DNA of 42,829 nt from Aeromonas cavernicola. GTDB lineage: Bacteria > Pseudomonadota > Gammaproteobacteria > Enterobacterales > Aeromonadaceae. Positions 15,787 through 23,633 of the stretch are shown one piece after another. Each line of letters opens with the position of its first letter. The stretch's first letter is position 1. The DNA lies in the NCBI RefSeq assembly GCF_002795305.1, contig NZ_PGGC01000024.1, forward strand, positions 1 to 42,829, written 5' to 3'. The position numbers and the translations under genes were made by a program. The notes beneath the pieces were generated by a model. It saw only the letters and a list, made by a program, of their open reading frames with translations. It did not search any database and was not told the origin of the DNA.

Positions 15787-17451
15787 ATGTGTTCTATTTT
15801 CGGCATTCTGGATATCAAGTCCGACGCAGCTGCCCTGCGTAAATCGGCGTTAGAGATGTCCAAGCGACTGCGTCACCGTGGGCCAGACTGGTCCGGCGTC
15901 TACAGCTCGGATAAAGCGATTCTGGTGCACGAGCGCTTGGCCATCGTCGATCCGGGTAATGGCGCTCAGCCACTCTATAACACCGATCGCACCCACGTAT
16001 TAGCCGTCAATGGCGAAATCTATAACCACAAAGAACTGGAGAAAACCCTCAAGGGCGACTTCCAGTTCCAGACCAAATCCGACTGTGAAGTACTGCTCGC
16101 CCTCTACCAGGAGAAGGGCCCGGCATTTTTAGACGATCTCAACGGCATCTTCGCTTTTATCCTCTACGACGCCGAGCAAGATGCTTACCTGATTGGTCGC
16201 GACCACATGGGGATCATCCCGCTCTATACCGGCCGCGACGAACACGGCAACTTCTATGTCGCCTCCGAGATGAAGGCGCTGGTGCCCGTCTGCAAGAGCG
16301 TCGAAACCTTCCCACCGGGCCACTACCTGTGGAGCAAGGATGGCGAACTTAAACAGTGGTACAAGCGTGACTGGATGGAGTACGGCGCGGTCGAACACAA
16401 GGTCAGTGACAAGGCTGAGCTGAAAGCGGCACTGGAAGCGGCAGTCAAACGCCAGCTGATGTGCGACGTGCCCTATGGCGTGCTGCTCTCCGGCGGGCTC
16501 GATTCGTCGGTGATCTCCGCCATCACCAAGATCTACGCCGCCCGTCGGGTGGAGGACGATGGCAAGAGCGAAGCCTGGTGGCCGCAGCTGCACTCGTTTG
16601 CGGTCGGCCTGGAAGGCTCGCCGGATCTCGCCGCTGCCCGTAAAGTGGCCGATCACCTCGGCACCATTCACCACCAGATCCACTTCACCGTGCAAGAGGG
16701 ACTGGATGCGCTGCGGGATGTCATCTATCACCTTGAGACCTATGACGTCACCACCATTCGTGCCTCCACCCCGATGTACCTGATGGCCCGTTATATCAAG
16801 GCGATGGGGATCAAGATGGTGCTTTCCGGTGAAGGCTCCGACGAGCTGTTTGGTGGCTACCTCTACTTCCACAAGGCGCCCAACGCCCGAGAATTCCACG
16901 AAGAGAACGTGCGCAAGCTCGCCTCCCTGCATCTCTATGACTGCCTGCGTGCCAACAAGTCGATGGCCGCTTGGGGCGTCGAGGGGCGCGTGCCGTTCCT
17001 TGATAAGGAGTTCATGGACGTGGCGATGCGCCTGCAACCCGCGGACAAGATGTGTGGCAACGGCAAGATTGAGAAGCACATCCTGCGCGAAGCGTTCGAA
17101 GATCTGCTGCCCCATGAAGTGGCATGGCGCCAGAAGGAGCAGTTCTCCGACGGCGTGGGCTATTCATGGATCGACAGCCTCAAAGCCATGGTCGAACAGG
17201 AGGTGACCGATCAGATGTTCGAGGCGGCGTCCTTCCGCTTCCCCGTCAACACCCCGCTGACCAAAGAGGCCTACTACTACCGCGCCATCTTCGACGAACA
17301 CTTCCCGCTGGAGTCCGCCGCCCGCACCGTGCCTTACGGCAAGTCGGTCGCCTGCTCCACCCCCACCGCACTGGAGTGGGATGCCAAGTTCAAAGAGATG
17401 GCCGACCCGTCTGGGCGCGCTGTGATGGACGTGCACCAACAAGGCTACTAA
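15787..17451 (+). CDS. asnB: AsnB, glutamine-dependent asparagine synthetase
   Basis: A 554-residue enzyme, the same length as E. coli AsnB, that makes asparagine from aspartate, ATP and glutamine in the cytoplasm. The N-terminal glutaminase domain (1-~200) begins MCSIFGI with the nucleophile Cys2 and contains LRHRGPDWSG and NGEIYNHKEL. The synthetase domain has the PP-loop LLSGGLDSSVISA (about 232-244) and the later LSGEGSDELFGGY. ATG at 15787 must be used to expose Cys2 and has GAGG upstream. It is monocistronic, ended by a strong terminator, with two related dyads in its leader region. Confidence 0.97.
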   Translation: MCSIFGILDIKSDAAALRKSALEMSKRLRHRGPDWSGVYSSDKAILVHERLAIVDPGNGAQPLYNTDRTHVLAVNGEIYNHKELEKTLKGDFQFQTKSDCEVLLALYQEKGPAFLDDLNGIFAFILYDAEQDAYLIGRDHMGIIPLYTGRDEHGNFYVASEMKALVPVCKSVETFPPGHYLWSKDGELKQWYKRDWMEYGAVEHKVSDKAELKAALEAAVKRQLMCDVPYGVLLSGGLDSSVISAITKIYAARRVEDDGKSEAWWPQLHSFAVGLEGSPDLAAARKVADHLGTIHHQIHFTVQEGLDALRDVIYHLETYDVTTIRASTPMYLMARYIKAMGIKMVLSGEGSDELFGGYLYFHKAPNAREFHEENVRKLASLHLYDCLRANKSMAAWGVEGRVPFLDKEFMDVAMRLQPADKMCGNGKIEKHILREAFEDLLPHEVAWRQKEQFSDGVGYSWIDSLKAMVEQEVTDQMFEAASFRFPVNTPLTKEAYYYRAIFDEHFPLESAARTVPYGKSVACSTPTALEWDAKFKEMADPSGRAVMDVHQQGY

Positions 17452-17500
17452 CCAGCGCCCACCGATCACTCGGTGGATGGCGATCACTTACCGTGAACAG

Positions 17501-17530
17501 AAACCCCTCCTGTGCAGTGAGGGGTTTTTT
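17501..17530 (+). terminator. Rho-independent terminator of asnB
   Basis: AAACCCCTC (17501-17509) pairs with GAGGGGTTT (17519-17527), a 9-bp stem with a 9-nt loop, running into a T-run. Confidence 0.93.
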
Positions 17531-17662
17531 ATTGGCTAGCGATTAACAAAATAGATAAAAATAAAAATAAATTTTATAATCGCCGTTAAAATTCAACAAA
17601 AAATAGATCTAATTCAACTTTTGTTCGATTTTAAACCGTTACACTGCGGTTATCTGGTTCGT

Positions 17663-17686
17663 GAGCGGTCTCAAACCGAGCGGTTT
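17663..17686. promoter_or_regulatory. Dyad and direct repeats in the sdaA leader
   Basis: AAACCGAGCGGTTT (17673-17686) is a perfect 6-bp inverted repeat with a 2-nt spacer. GAGCGGT also occurs as a direct repeat at 17663-17669 and 17678-17684. It lies 75-100 bp before the sdaA start, after a very AT-rich stretch (17545-17640), the kind of DNA to which Lrp or H-NS-like proteins bind. Confidence 0.4.
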
Positions 17687-17761
17687 CTCAGCCACTCAAT
17701 GAACTCACCCTTTTTCTGTAAGCGGGCATGTTGCTCCCTTCAACCCTGAGGTAATCGTCAC

Positions 17762-19132
17762 ATGATCAGCGTTTTTGATATTTTCAAAATCGGTGTAGGC
17801 CCCTCCTCCTCCCACACAGTTGGCCCGATGAAAGCGGCCAAACAGTTCGTCGATGAGTTACGCGCAGGCGGTAAAATCCGTGAGATCACTCGGATCAAGG
17901 TCGATGTCTATGGCTCACTCTCTTGGACGGGCAAAGGCCACCACACCGACATCGCGATCATCATGGGTTTGGCGGGTAACCTGCCGGAGAATGTCGACAT
18001 CGACGCCATCCCAGAGTTTATCTCGCGCGTAGAGCAGACCGAACGGCTGCCCATCGGCTTGCACTGCCACACCGTCAGCTTTCCCCGTGATGCCATGGTG
18101 TTTCATGACGAAGCTCTGCCGCTGCATGAAAATGGCATGACCTTGACCGCCTTTATTGAAGATGACGCCGTCGCTAGCAAGACCTACTACTCCATCGGCG
18201 GCGGGTTTATCGTCGATGAAGCCAACTTTGGCAACACTGACAGCGGCAATATGTCGGTCAACTACCCGTTTAAGAGTGCCGCAGAGCTGGTCGCCCACTG
18301 CAGCCAAACCGGGCTGTCGATCTCTGCGCTGATGCTGGCCAACGAGCAGTGCTTTAACACCCCAGAAGAGATTTATAAAAAGTTCGGTAAGATCTGGACC
18401 ACCATGCGCGAGGGGATCGAGCGCGGTTGCCGCACCGAAGGGGTCCTTGCTGGCCCGCTGCGGGTGCCACGCCGAGCCGCCCCGCTCTACCGCCAATTGA
18501 CCACCAATGAAAATCTCTCCAACGATCCGATGAACATCGTCGACTGGGTCAACATGTTCGCCCTGGCCGTGAGTGAAGAGAATGCCGCCGGTGGGCGGGT
18601 GGTCACCGCCCCCACCAACGGCGCAGCGGGCATCATCCCCGCCGTGCTCGCCTACTATGACAAATTTATCCAACCGGTGGGCCGCGATGAATACACCCGC
18701 TTCTACTTGGCCGCTGGCGCCATTGGCATCCTCTACAAGATGAACGCCTCCATCTCTGGCGCGGAAGTGGGGTGTCAGGGCGAGGTCGGGGTGTCGTGCT
18801 CCATGGCGGCCGCAGGCTTGACCGAATTGATGGGCGGCAGCCCCGAGCACGTCTGTGAAGCGGCCGAGATCGGCATGGAGCACAACCTAGGCTTGACCTG
18901 TGATCCGGTTGCAGGCCAAGTGCAGGTGCCCTGCATCGAGCGTAACGCCATTGCCGCGATGAAAGCGGTCAACGCCTCCCGCATGGCCCTGCGCCGCACC
19001 TCGCAGCCACGGGTCTCCCTCGATAAAGTGATCGAGACCATGTATATCACCGGTAAAGACATGGACTCCAAATACCGGGAAACCTCCCGCGGGGGTCTGG
19101 CCATCAAGGTGATGCACGTCGCCTGCGAATAA
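17762..19132 (+). CDS. sdaA: SdaA, L-serine ammonia-lyase (iron-sulfur)
   Basis: A 456-residue single-chain L-serine deaminase that converts serine to pyruvate and ammonia with an oxygen-sensitive [4Fe-4S] cluster; E. coli SdaA has 454 residues. The N-terminal beta domain starts [20 protein letters not shown]. The catalytic alpha domain contains [12 protein letters not shown] and the three cluster Cys residues, in [17 protein letters not shown] and [11 protein letters not shown] at 17762 aligns with the family start and has GAGGTAATC upstream. A long AT-rich leader (about 230 bp from the asnB terminator) suggests regulated expression, for example by Lrp, as known for E. coli sdaA. It ends in a 13-bp hairpin. 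Confidence 0.97.
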   Translation: MISVFDIFKIGVGPSSSHTVGPMKAAKQFVDELRAGGKIREITRIKVDVYGSLSWTGKGHHTDIAIIMGLAGNLPENVDIDAIPEFISRVEQTERLPIGLHCHTVSFPRDAMVFHDEALPLHENGMTLTAFIEDDAVASKTYYSIGGGFIVDEANFGNTDSGNMSVNYPFKSAAELVAHCSQTGLSISALMLANEQCFNTPEEIYKKFGKIWTTMREGIERGCRTEGVLAGPLRVPRRAAPLYRQLTTNENLSNDPMNIVDWVNMFALAVSEENAAGGRVVTAPTNGAAGIIPAVLAYYDKFIQPVGRDEYTRFYLAAGAIGILYKMNASISGAEVGCQGEVGVSCSMAAAGLTELMGGSPEHVCEAAEIGMEHNLGLTCDPVAGQVQVPCIERNAIAAMKAVNASRMALRRTSQPRVSLDKVIETMYITGKDMDSKYRETSRGGLAIKVMHVACE

Positions 19133-19141
19133 CCCCCCATC

Positions 19142-19178
19142 GCCCACCATGCCAACCTTGATCAGTGGCATGGTGGGC
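19142..19178 (+). terminator. Long hairpin after sdaA
   Basis: GCCCACCATGCCA pairs perfectly with TGGCATGGTGGGC, 13 bp with an 11-nt loop, starting 9 nt after the sdaA stop. There is no T-run, so it may mainly protect the mRNA end or aid Rho-independent termination weakly. Confidence 0.65.
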
Positions 19179-19235
19179 CCCGCAACCACCCCACTCCATT
19201 GACCCCGCCTCCCCTACTCATGTTCTTCTTATGTT

Positions 19236-19349
19236 GCAATCGCTGTGACAGTGGCAATCGCTGTGATAGCGGCGAAGTGGCGACCATAACGCTGAGTTCA
19301 TCTTTCGGCGATCTGATGGTGCGATAAGCTCATCTTTCGACGACCTCCC
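19236..19349. repeat. Short direct repeats before the acyltransferase gene
   Basis: GCAATCGCTGTGA occurs at 19236-19248 and 19254-19266. Further on, TTCATCTTTCGGCGATCT (19297-19314) is repeated with small changes as CTCATCTTTCGACGACCT (19329-19346). Both pairs fall in the only promoter region of the acyltransferase gene and could be tandem binding sites or duplication scars. Confidence 0.55.
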
Positions 19350-19364
19350 CTGTGCTGCTAAGAT

Positions 19365-20081
19365 GTGGCCTCCCTGAACCACCGGATCGCTCCCGTGACA
19401 CTGCCCTCTCTGTTGCAACACCTCCTCGTCCGCGTTCATAACAAGGTACGCGCCGCAGGCCATGCCCTGCGGATCTCCCCTCGGGCCCGCCTGAGAAAAT
19501 GCACCATTTCAATCACCGCTGGCGACAACCAGCTACATATCGACGCTGATAGCGACCTGCGGCGCTGTCATATCACCATGGAAGGGCAAGGCAACCGCCT
19601 GATCATTGACCAAGGCTGTCACCTCAAAGGCCTTGTGATTGAAGTGCTGGGCAATCACTGCACTCTAGTCATAGGCAAGCGCGTCAAAAATACGGGGCCG
19701 GGCAAATTATCCTGCCGTGAAGCCGGCACCCGTCTGCTCATTGGCGATGATTCCCTGCTCGCAACCGGCATCACCATGCTGACCAGCGATGGCCACGATA
19801 TTTATGACGCCAGCGGCCAGCGGATCAACGCCGCCAACGACATCGTCATCGGCCGCCGAGTCTGGATCGGCCAAGAGGTGATGATCTTAAAAGGCGCGCA
19901 GATTGGTGATGACTGCATCATTGGCGCCCGCGCAACCGTCACCGGCAAGATAGCCGCCACCAGCATTGCAGTGGGCAACCCCGCCAAGGCCATTCGCGCC
20001 AATATCACATGGCATGAACGCCTGACCTTTGCTGCCAGAGGCCCGCGCCCCCCTGCCGACCCGCAGCACGACAGGCCATAG
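19365..20081 (+). CDS. Left-handed beta-helix (hexapeptide) acyltransferase
   Basis: A 238-residue acyltransferase of the LbH/WbbJ-like family. Residues ~40-130 form irregular beta-helix turns (LRRCHITMEGQGNRLIIDQG) and the C-terminal part has the classical acetyltransferase active-site segment TSDGHDIYD, with the likely catalytic His, followed by hexapeptide turns (VIGRRVWIGQEVMILKGAQI) and the conserved IAVGNPAKAIRANI. Such enzymes acetylate sugars in lipopolysaccharide, capsule or glycan precursors; the substrate is unknown. The start is uncertain: GTG at 19365 gives the longest form, and GTG at 19395 (MTLPSLLQ) is possible. Neither has a clear ribosome binding site. It stands alone between sdaA and the lipoprotein gene. 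Confidence 0.82.
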   Translation: MASLNHRIAPVTLPSLLQHLLVRVHNKVRAAGHALRISPRARLRKCTISITAGDNQLHIDADSDLRRCHITMEGQGNRLIIDQGCHLKGLVIEVLGNHCTLVIGKRVKNTGPGKLSCREAGTRLLIGDDSLLATGITMLTSDGHDIYDASGQRINAANDIVIGRRVWIGQEVMILKGAQIGDDCIIGARATVTGKIAATSIAVGNPAKAIRANITWHERLTFAARGPRPPADPQHDRP

Positions 20082-20283
20082 CCGCCACCAACGTAGCCCC
20101 CGTCAGGCAGCCCCTGCCACATGGCGGCGGGCGCCAGCAGGAGATACTCATATGGTGTGCATTATGTCGCTTAATTGTTGGAATATTGAATCCCGTCACA
20201 CCGGCGATGGTTTGAGTGGTTGCCCGACAACAAAGCCCCATGCGAACCTTTAAATCCCGTTAACTTACTAAAAAATAACAACT

Positions 20284-20721
20284 ATGTTCAGGCAAATAAT
20301 GTTGAGTGCCGCCCTGCTGTCGGCGGCGCTGCTTTCCGGTTGTGCTTCCGTACCCATGGCCGATGCCACCACAGACGCGCAGGCCAAGCAGTTTGTGGCA
20401 CCCAAAGAGGCGGCCAACCTCTATATCTATCGCAATGAGACCTTCGGCACGGCGGTGAAAATGCCGGTGCTGGTGGATGGTATGGCTGTCGGCGATACCG
20501 TGGCCCACAGCTATATCCTCAAGCAGGTGACGCCGGGCAGCCACACCCTCACCTCCAAGTCGGAGAACGATGCCACCCTGACCCTCAGCACCGAGGCGGG
20601 TAAAAACTACTACGTCTGGCAGGAGGTCAAGATGGGCCTGCTGCTGGCCCGCTCCAAGCTGAGTCAGGTCAGCGAAGAGGAAGGCAAGCAAGGGGTGATG
20701 GAGAGCAAGTTGGTTAAGTGA
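20284..20721 (+). CDS. DUF2846-type lipoprotein
   Basis: A predicted lipoprotein of up to 145 residues. The N-terminus has a signal peptide ending in the lipobox LLSGC (Cys about residue 20), followed by a small beta-rich domain with NLYIYRNETFGTAVKMPVLVDG and LKQVTPGSHTLTSKSE, the pattern of the DUF2846 family. Function is unknown; it is anchored in the envelope, probably the outer membrane. ATG at 20284 has no ribosome binding site; the in-frame ATG at 20299 (MLSAALLSAALLSGC) has AGG six bases upstream and still leaves a full lipoprotein signal, so it may be the real start. Confidence 0.8.
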   Translation: MFRQIMLSAALLSAALLSGCASVPMADATTDAQAKQFVAPKEAANLYIYRNETFGTAVKMPVLVDGMAVGDTVAHSYILKQVTPGSHTLTSKSENDATLTLSTEAGKNYYVWQEVKMGLLLARSKLSQVSEEEGKQGVMESKLVK

Positions 20722-21024
20722 TCAGACTTTTTACCGAAAAACAGGGCGTAGCTTCACCTGTTACTTCGCTGTCAAAAAGGTGGGTGTCCCAGATTTTTTG
20801 TTGGTGGGAGAAGTGATGGCGTATGTGAGTGCGATAAACAAACTGAACACCCTAGGTCTGCCTGTCAGAAAGCCCTGAGTGTAACGATCACTTGGGGTTG
20901 GGGAAGTCATGATTTGTTGGCTGATTTGGGCAGCAACGCCGCCATCACATATTAATAACCAGATACGCCCCCTTACTTTTGTATATGGTTTAATAGGCAA
21001 AGCTGAGTCCATGGAGAATCGGGA
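20722..21024. other. Gene-poor stretch before the AT-rich membrane gene
   Basis: About 300 bp with no recognised gene. A plus-strand open frame without a start codon ends at 20877-20879 (with VGVPDFLLVGEVMAYVSAINK), and may be a decayed gene end, but I do not recognise it. GC content drops toward the right. Confidence 0.45.
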
Positions 21025-21522
21025 ATGAGCATTGGTGTAGTGACTTATATAAGTCACCACTTTAGGTCTGATATTGCTTTCAAGGACGTAGAGGCTTTGA
21101 TAGCAATCCTACAGAATACATCAGCAATGATTTTCACTATTATGGGGATCTGGATAGCATATATCTATCCAAATGCAGTATTAAGAATTATTCAACCATC
21201 AAAGGTCACAGCTCTCTATTCTGATACAGATACCGAAAGAGTAATACTATTAGTTGGAATCGTCATATTATCGGCAGCAACATTATCATTACTTGTTATT
21301 GGTGTTGCAGCAAAACCTTTCATTATAAAAACTGCTGCATTCACCTCCAACAAAGAAGCATTTACTAGCATAGGAATATGGGGTCTTCTTGCTCTTACAT
21401 ATGCTCAACTATTTTGCATATATATTGTCATCGCATCCAGCGTTAACTTTATAAAGGATTTGAGTAACCTAAAGGCAAAGGAAAATCTATCCAGAAAACT
21501 TGATGGTGAACCAAATCAATAA
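21025..21522 (+). CDS. Small membrane protein of unknown function
   Basis: A 165-residue protein I do not recognise. It has about four hydrophobic segments: around IFTIMGIWIAYIYP (about 37-50), RVILLVGIVILSAATLSLLVIGVA (72-95), SIGIWGLLALTYAQLFCIYIVIA (115-138), and a weaker one at the N-terminus; the C-terminal tail is charged (NLKAKENLSRKLDGE). ATG at 21025 is preceded by GGAGAATCGGGA, a good ribosome binding site, so it is probably expressed. Base composition is clearly AT-rich compared with its neighbours, pointing to horizontal acquisition. It lies in the mosaic patch next to ssrA, where phage or island genes typically sit; a defence or phage-exclusion role is conceivable but not shown. 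Confidence 0.7.
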   Translation: MSIGVVTYISHHFRSDIAFKDVEALIAILQNTSAMIFTIMGIWIAYIYPNAVLRIIQPSKVTALYSDTDTERVILLVGIVILSAATLSLLVIGVAAKPFIIKTAAFTSNKEAFTSIGIWGLLALTYAQLFCIYIVIASSVNFIKDLSNLKAKENLSRKLDGEPNQ

Positions 21523-21599
21523 ATATACCTTAAGACTTTATGTCTTTTTATTTTGCTAAATACGAAAGAAAAAAGCTGACTGTTTATCACACCAATTTT

Positions 21600-21680
21600 C
21601 GTAGGGTGCAATGAACGAAGTGAATTGCACCTCTATCCTCACGAAATCGGTGCAATGTGCTCCGCTTATTGCGCCCTACG
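21600..21680. repeat. REP/BIME-like element
   Basis: The ends are CGTAG and CTACG. Inside are two related hairpins: GGTGCAAT/ATTGCACC (21605-21631) and GGTGCAAT/ATTGCGCC (21649-21675), each with an 11-nt loop, separated by a short spacer. Paired REP hairpins of this GTAGGGTGCAAT type are scattered in many proteobacterial genomes and moved by RAYT transposases. No RAYT gene is in this window. Confidence 0.75.
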
Positions 21681-21844
21681 TTAACCACGTTAATTCCGAT
21701 TATTTATTGTTGTGTGGCATTTCATATGCTGGCGTGGCGGCATCGCCCCATGATAATGGATATCGGCCCTGTTGAACCCAACGATGGAAGGTGAAATATG
21801 GCCAATCTTTCGGGGCTGTTACCAGCCCATGTTTGAGTAACCGT

Positions 21845-22075
21845 TCACCAGCAGGGGCTTGACGCACACAATTCTGCAGAGATGGGGTAATCCGTTTTCT
21901 CGATGCAGGCTTTGACGATGGAGCGCAGCCACTCCTCTGGGCAATGCCCCAGTCGTTTGGCTGTCTCCACTAACGACAGGATACGCTGGCGAAACAGTTC
22001 CCCACGATGTGAGCCCGTAGGTTCGAATAGCGAAGCGTATTCGGACGATCGCGAATCTAATCATATAAAAATCAA
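21845..22075 (-). pseudogene. Probable transposase C-terminal remnant
   Basis: On the minus strand, an open frame of about 76 codons without a start reads RGELFRQRILSLVETAKRLG and then HCPEEWLRSIVKACIEK, ending in a stop at 21845-21847. The pattern of a helical C-terminal tail (ILSLVETAKxxG...WL) resembles the C-terminus of IS66-family transposases, but I am not sure of the family. No upstream catalytic domain or inverted repeats are seen, so it is a fragment. Confidence 0.4.
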
Positions 22076-22210
22076 ACCGCCTCCAATCTGGCATACGCCG
22101 TCACCAGCCACTTGGCGCCGACGTCGTCGAACGGGCTCGGCGCCCGGCTCTGCTGGCCGAGCTTGATGGCGCTGGCGTCGAAGATCGCGCGCGGCTTAGT
22201 GGTAAGTGCT
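22073..22210 (-). other. GC-rich unrecognised ORF fragment in the ssrA-adjacent patch
   Basis: This short stretch is far more GC-rich than its surroundings. On the minus strand it reads KPRAIFDASAIKLGQQ, then SPFDDVGAKWLVTAYARLEAV and a stop, without a start codon. It may be the tail of a foreign gene. I cannot identify it. Confidence 0.35.
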
Positions 22211-22261
22211 GCTAAAGGCCAGCACACAACAACGCCCGCAACAATGCAGGCTTTGCTGTTT

Positions 22262-22292
22262 TTGGATCACCCTTGGATCACCCTTGGATCAC
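22262..22292. repeat. 11-bp tandem repeat, about 2.8 copies
   Basis: TTGGATCACCC is repeated at 22262-22272 and 22273-22283, and partially at 22284-22292. It contains GATC, so the array carries three Dam sites 11 bp apart. Confidence 0.85.
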
Positions 22293-22400
22293 TTATGGCT
22301 CATATTAGCCCCCATGTTAGGTGAGCCGCTGTGCTGTTGCTTTGCCAAGGTGGTGTAGATAACTGCCTAATAAACAAGGAAAATCGCCTTATTTAGGCAA

Positions 22401-22431
22401 GAAAAAACCCCAGCCAAAAAGGGCTGGGGTT
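22401..22431 (-). terminator. Rho-independent terminator of ssrA
   Basis: AAACCCCAGCC (22404-22414) pairs with GGCTGGGGTTT (22421-22431), an 11-bp stem with a 6-nt loop. On the minus strand the stem runs into a T-run, just after the tmRNA 3' end. Confidence 0.93.
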
Positions 22432-22440
22432 TGTTTTATT

Positions 22441-22800
22441 TGGTGGAGCTGGGGGGATTTGAACCCCCGTCCAAAATTACTACATCCTTGGTACTACATG
22501 CTTAGTCACTCTTTACATTCGCCAACCCGCTGCGGAGAGACACGCCACGAATTGACTAGCTCGATTGGTTTTAATGCTTCCGCCCCGAGCAGGACTTCCA
22601 CACGATCCTGTGAAGTATGACCTTCCGATTCCCTAGGACACAGGCAAGCTAGGGTAGAAGGGCTCTATGCAGGTTATTAAGCTGCTAGTGCGTAGTTTTC
22701 GTCGTTTGCGACTATTTTTTTGCGGTTTATTAACGAGGCCTACCGCACCTCGGCATGCACCTTGGGTTTCGTGAATCTTGTCGAATCCAGAATCAGCCCC
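22441..22800 (-). ncRNA. ssrA: Transfer-messenger RNA (tmRNA)
   Basis: The 360-nt tmRNA that rescues stalled ribosomes with SmpB. The 5' end, GGGGCTGATTCTGGATTCGA, and the 3' end, GGTTCAAATCCCCCCAGCTCC plus encoded ACCA, form the tRNA-like domain. The resume codon is at 22709 and the tag frame reads ANDENYALAA before two TAA stops (to 22674). On the minus strand the upstream TACAAT (22816-22821) and TTGCCA (22838-22843), with a 16-bp spacer, look like a sigma-70 promoter; the few extra 5' bases would be removed by RNase P. smpB is the adjacent gene upstream. The 3' end faces a mosaic of foreign-looking sequence, in keeping with ssrA being a common integration site. Confidence 0.97.
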
Positions 22801-22815
22801 AAGTTGTCAGTAGGG

Positions 22816-22843
22816 ATTGTACGCAAAAATGCTGGTATGGCAA
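22816..22843 (-). promoter_or_regulatory. Sigma-70-type promoter of ssrA
   Basis: On the minus strand TTGCCA, a 16-bp spacer and TACAAT lie just upstream of the mature tmRNA 5' end at 22800, allowing a primary transcript a few bases longer that RNase P would trim. Confidence 0.65.
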
Positions 22844-22932
22844 GGCGTTGATGACCATTCCCACGGGTCGAGACACTGTTTGCCGATTTATTGTTCGTCA
22901 GGGTCAGCACAGGTGGATAAAAACAGGCCAGC

Positions 22933-22962
22933 AAAAAAAGTCCGAGCATCAGCTCGGACTTT
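22933..22962 (-). terminator. Rho-independent terminator of smpB
   Basis: AAAGTCCGAGC (22937-22947) pairs with GCTCGGACTTT (22952-22962) over the loop ATCA. On the minus strand it is followed by a run of seven T. It separates smpB from the ssrA promoter. Confidence 0.92.
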
Positions 22963-22975
22963 CATGGGGGCGTCG

Positions 22976-23464
22976 TTAGCCTCGGTTCTTGTTTTTCATG
23001 ATCCGTGCTTTTTCCCGATCCCACTCGCGGGCCTTGGTGTCTTCGCGCTTGTCGTGCTCTTTTTTGCCCTTCACCAGACCGATCTCAACCTTGACCCAGC
23101 ACTGTTTCCAGTAAAGGGCGAGGGGCACGATGGTGTAGCCCTGGCGGGCGATCAGGCTTTCGAGCTTGTCGAGTTCACGGCGGCTCAGCAGCAGTTTGCG
23201 GGTACGGGTCGGGTCACACACCACATGGCTGGAGGCCGCTTGCAGTGGCAGGAAGCTAGAGCCAAACAGATAGGCCTCACCATCGCGGAAGATGACATAG
23301 GCTTCGCTGATGTTGGCCTTGCCCGCCCGCAGGGATTTCACTTCCCACCCTTGCAAGGACAGACCTGCTTCGATCTTCTCTTCGATGAAGTATTCGTGGC
23401 GGGCGGTTCTGTTGAGTGCAATGGTGCTGGACCCGGCTTTGTTTTTACTGTTCTTTTTGCTCAT
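22976..23464 (-). CDS. smpB: SmpB, tmRNA-binding protein
   Basis: A 162-residue cytoplasmic protein that binds the tRNA-like domain of tmRNA and delivers it to stalled ribosomes. The OB-fold body shows [31 protein letters not shown] and [12 protein letters not shown], and the basic C-terminal tail ([24 protein letters not shown]) is the part that enters the mRNA channel. ATG at 23464 has a modest ribosome binding site (GGAAAT). It lies next to ssrA on the same strand, and the gene pair is divergent from ratA-rnfH, the common gammaproteobacterial arrangement. Confidence 0.97.
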   Translation of the reverse strand: MSKKNSKNKAGSSTIALNRTARHEYFIEEKIEAGLSLQGWEVKSLRAGKANISEAYVIFRDGEAYLFGSSFLPLQAASSHVVCDPTRTRKLLLSRRELDKLESLIARQGYTIVPLALYWKQCWVKVEIGLVKGKKEHDKREDTKAREWDREKARIMKNKNRG

Positions 23465-23633
23465 GACGGGCGATTTCCGGCAATGACTAGGAGGCCCGTA
23501 TTATACGTGGGTGGGGGCAGCTGTAAAACGCGCAGCAGGTCAAGTGGCTGCTTTGTGAGCAGTTGGGCCAAGGTTTTACCTCCAAAAGCGCCAACATGGT
23601 GGTAAAATCGCGGCGATTGGATGAGGAAAAGCG

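Noticed and set aside
16129-17115. 328-codon minus-strand frame in asnB
   Set aside because: Antisense shadow of a fully conserved asnB; no start signal or recognisable domain.
22441-22800. tRNA gene suggested by the GGTTCAAATCC loop
   Set aside because: The T-loop belongs to the tRNA-like domain of tmRNA, as shown by the tag frame and the matching 5' end.
22817-23605. 262-codon plus-strand frame over smpB and the ssrA promoter
   Set aside because: It lies opposite smpB, its terminator and the ssrA promoter; SmpB is unambiguous on the other strand.
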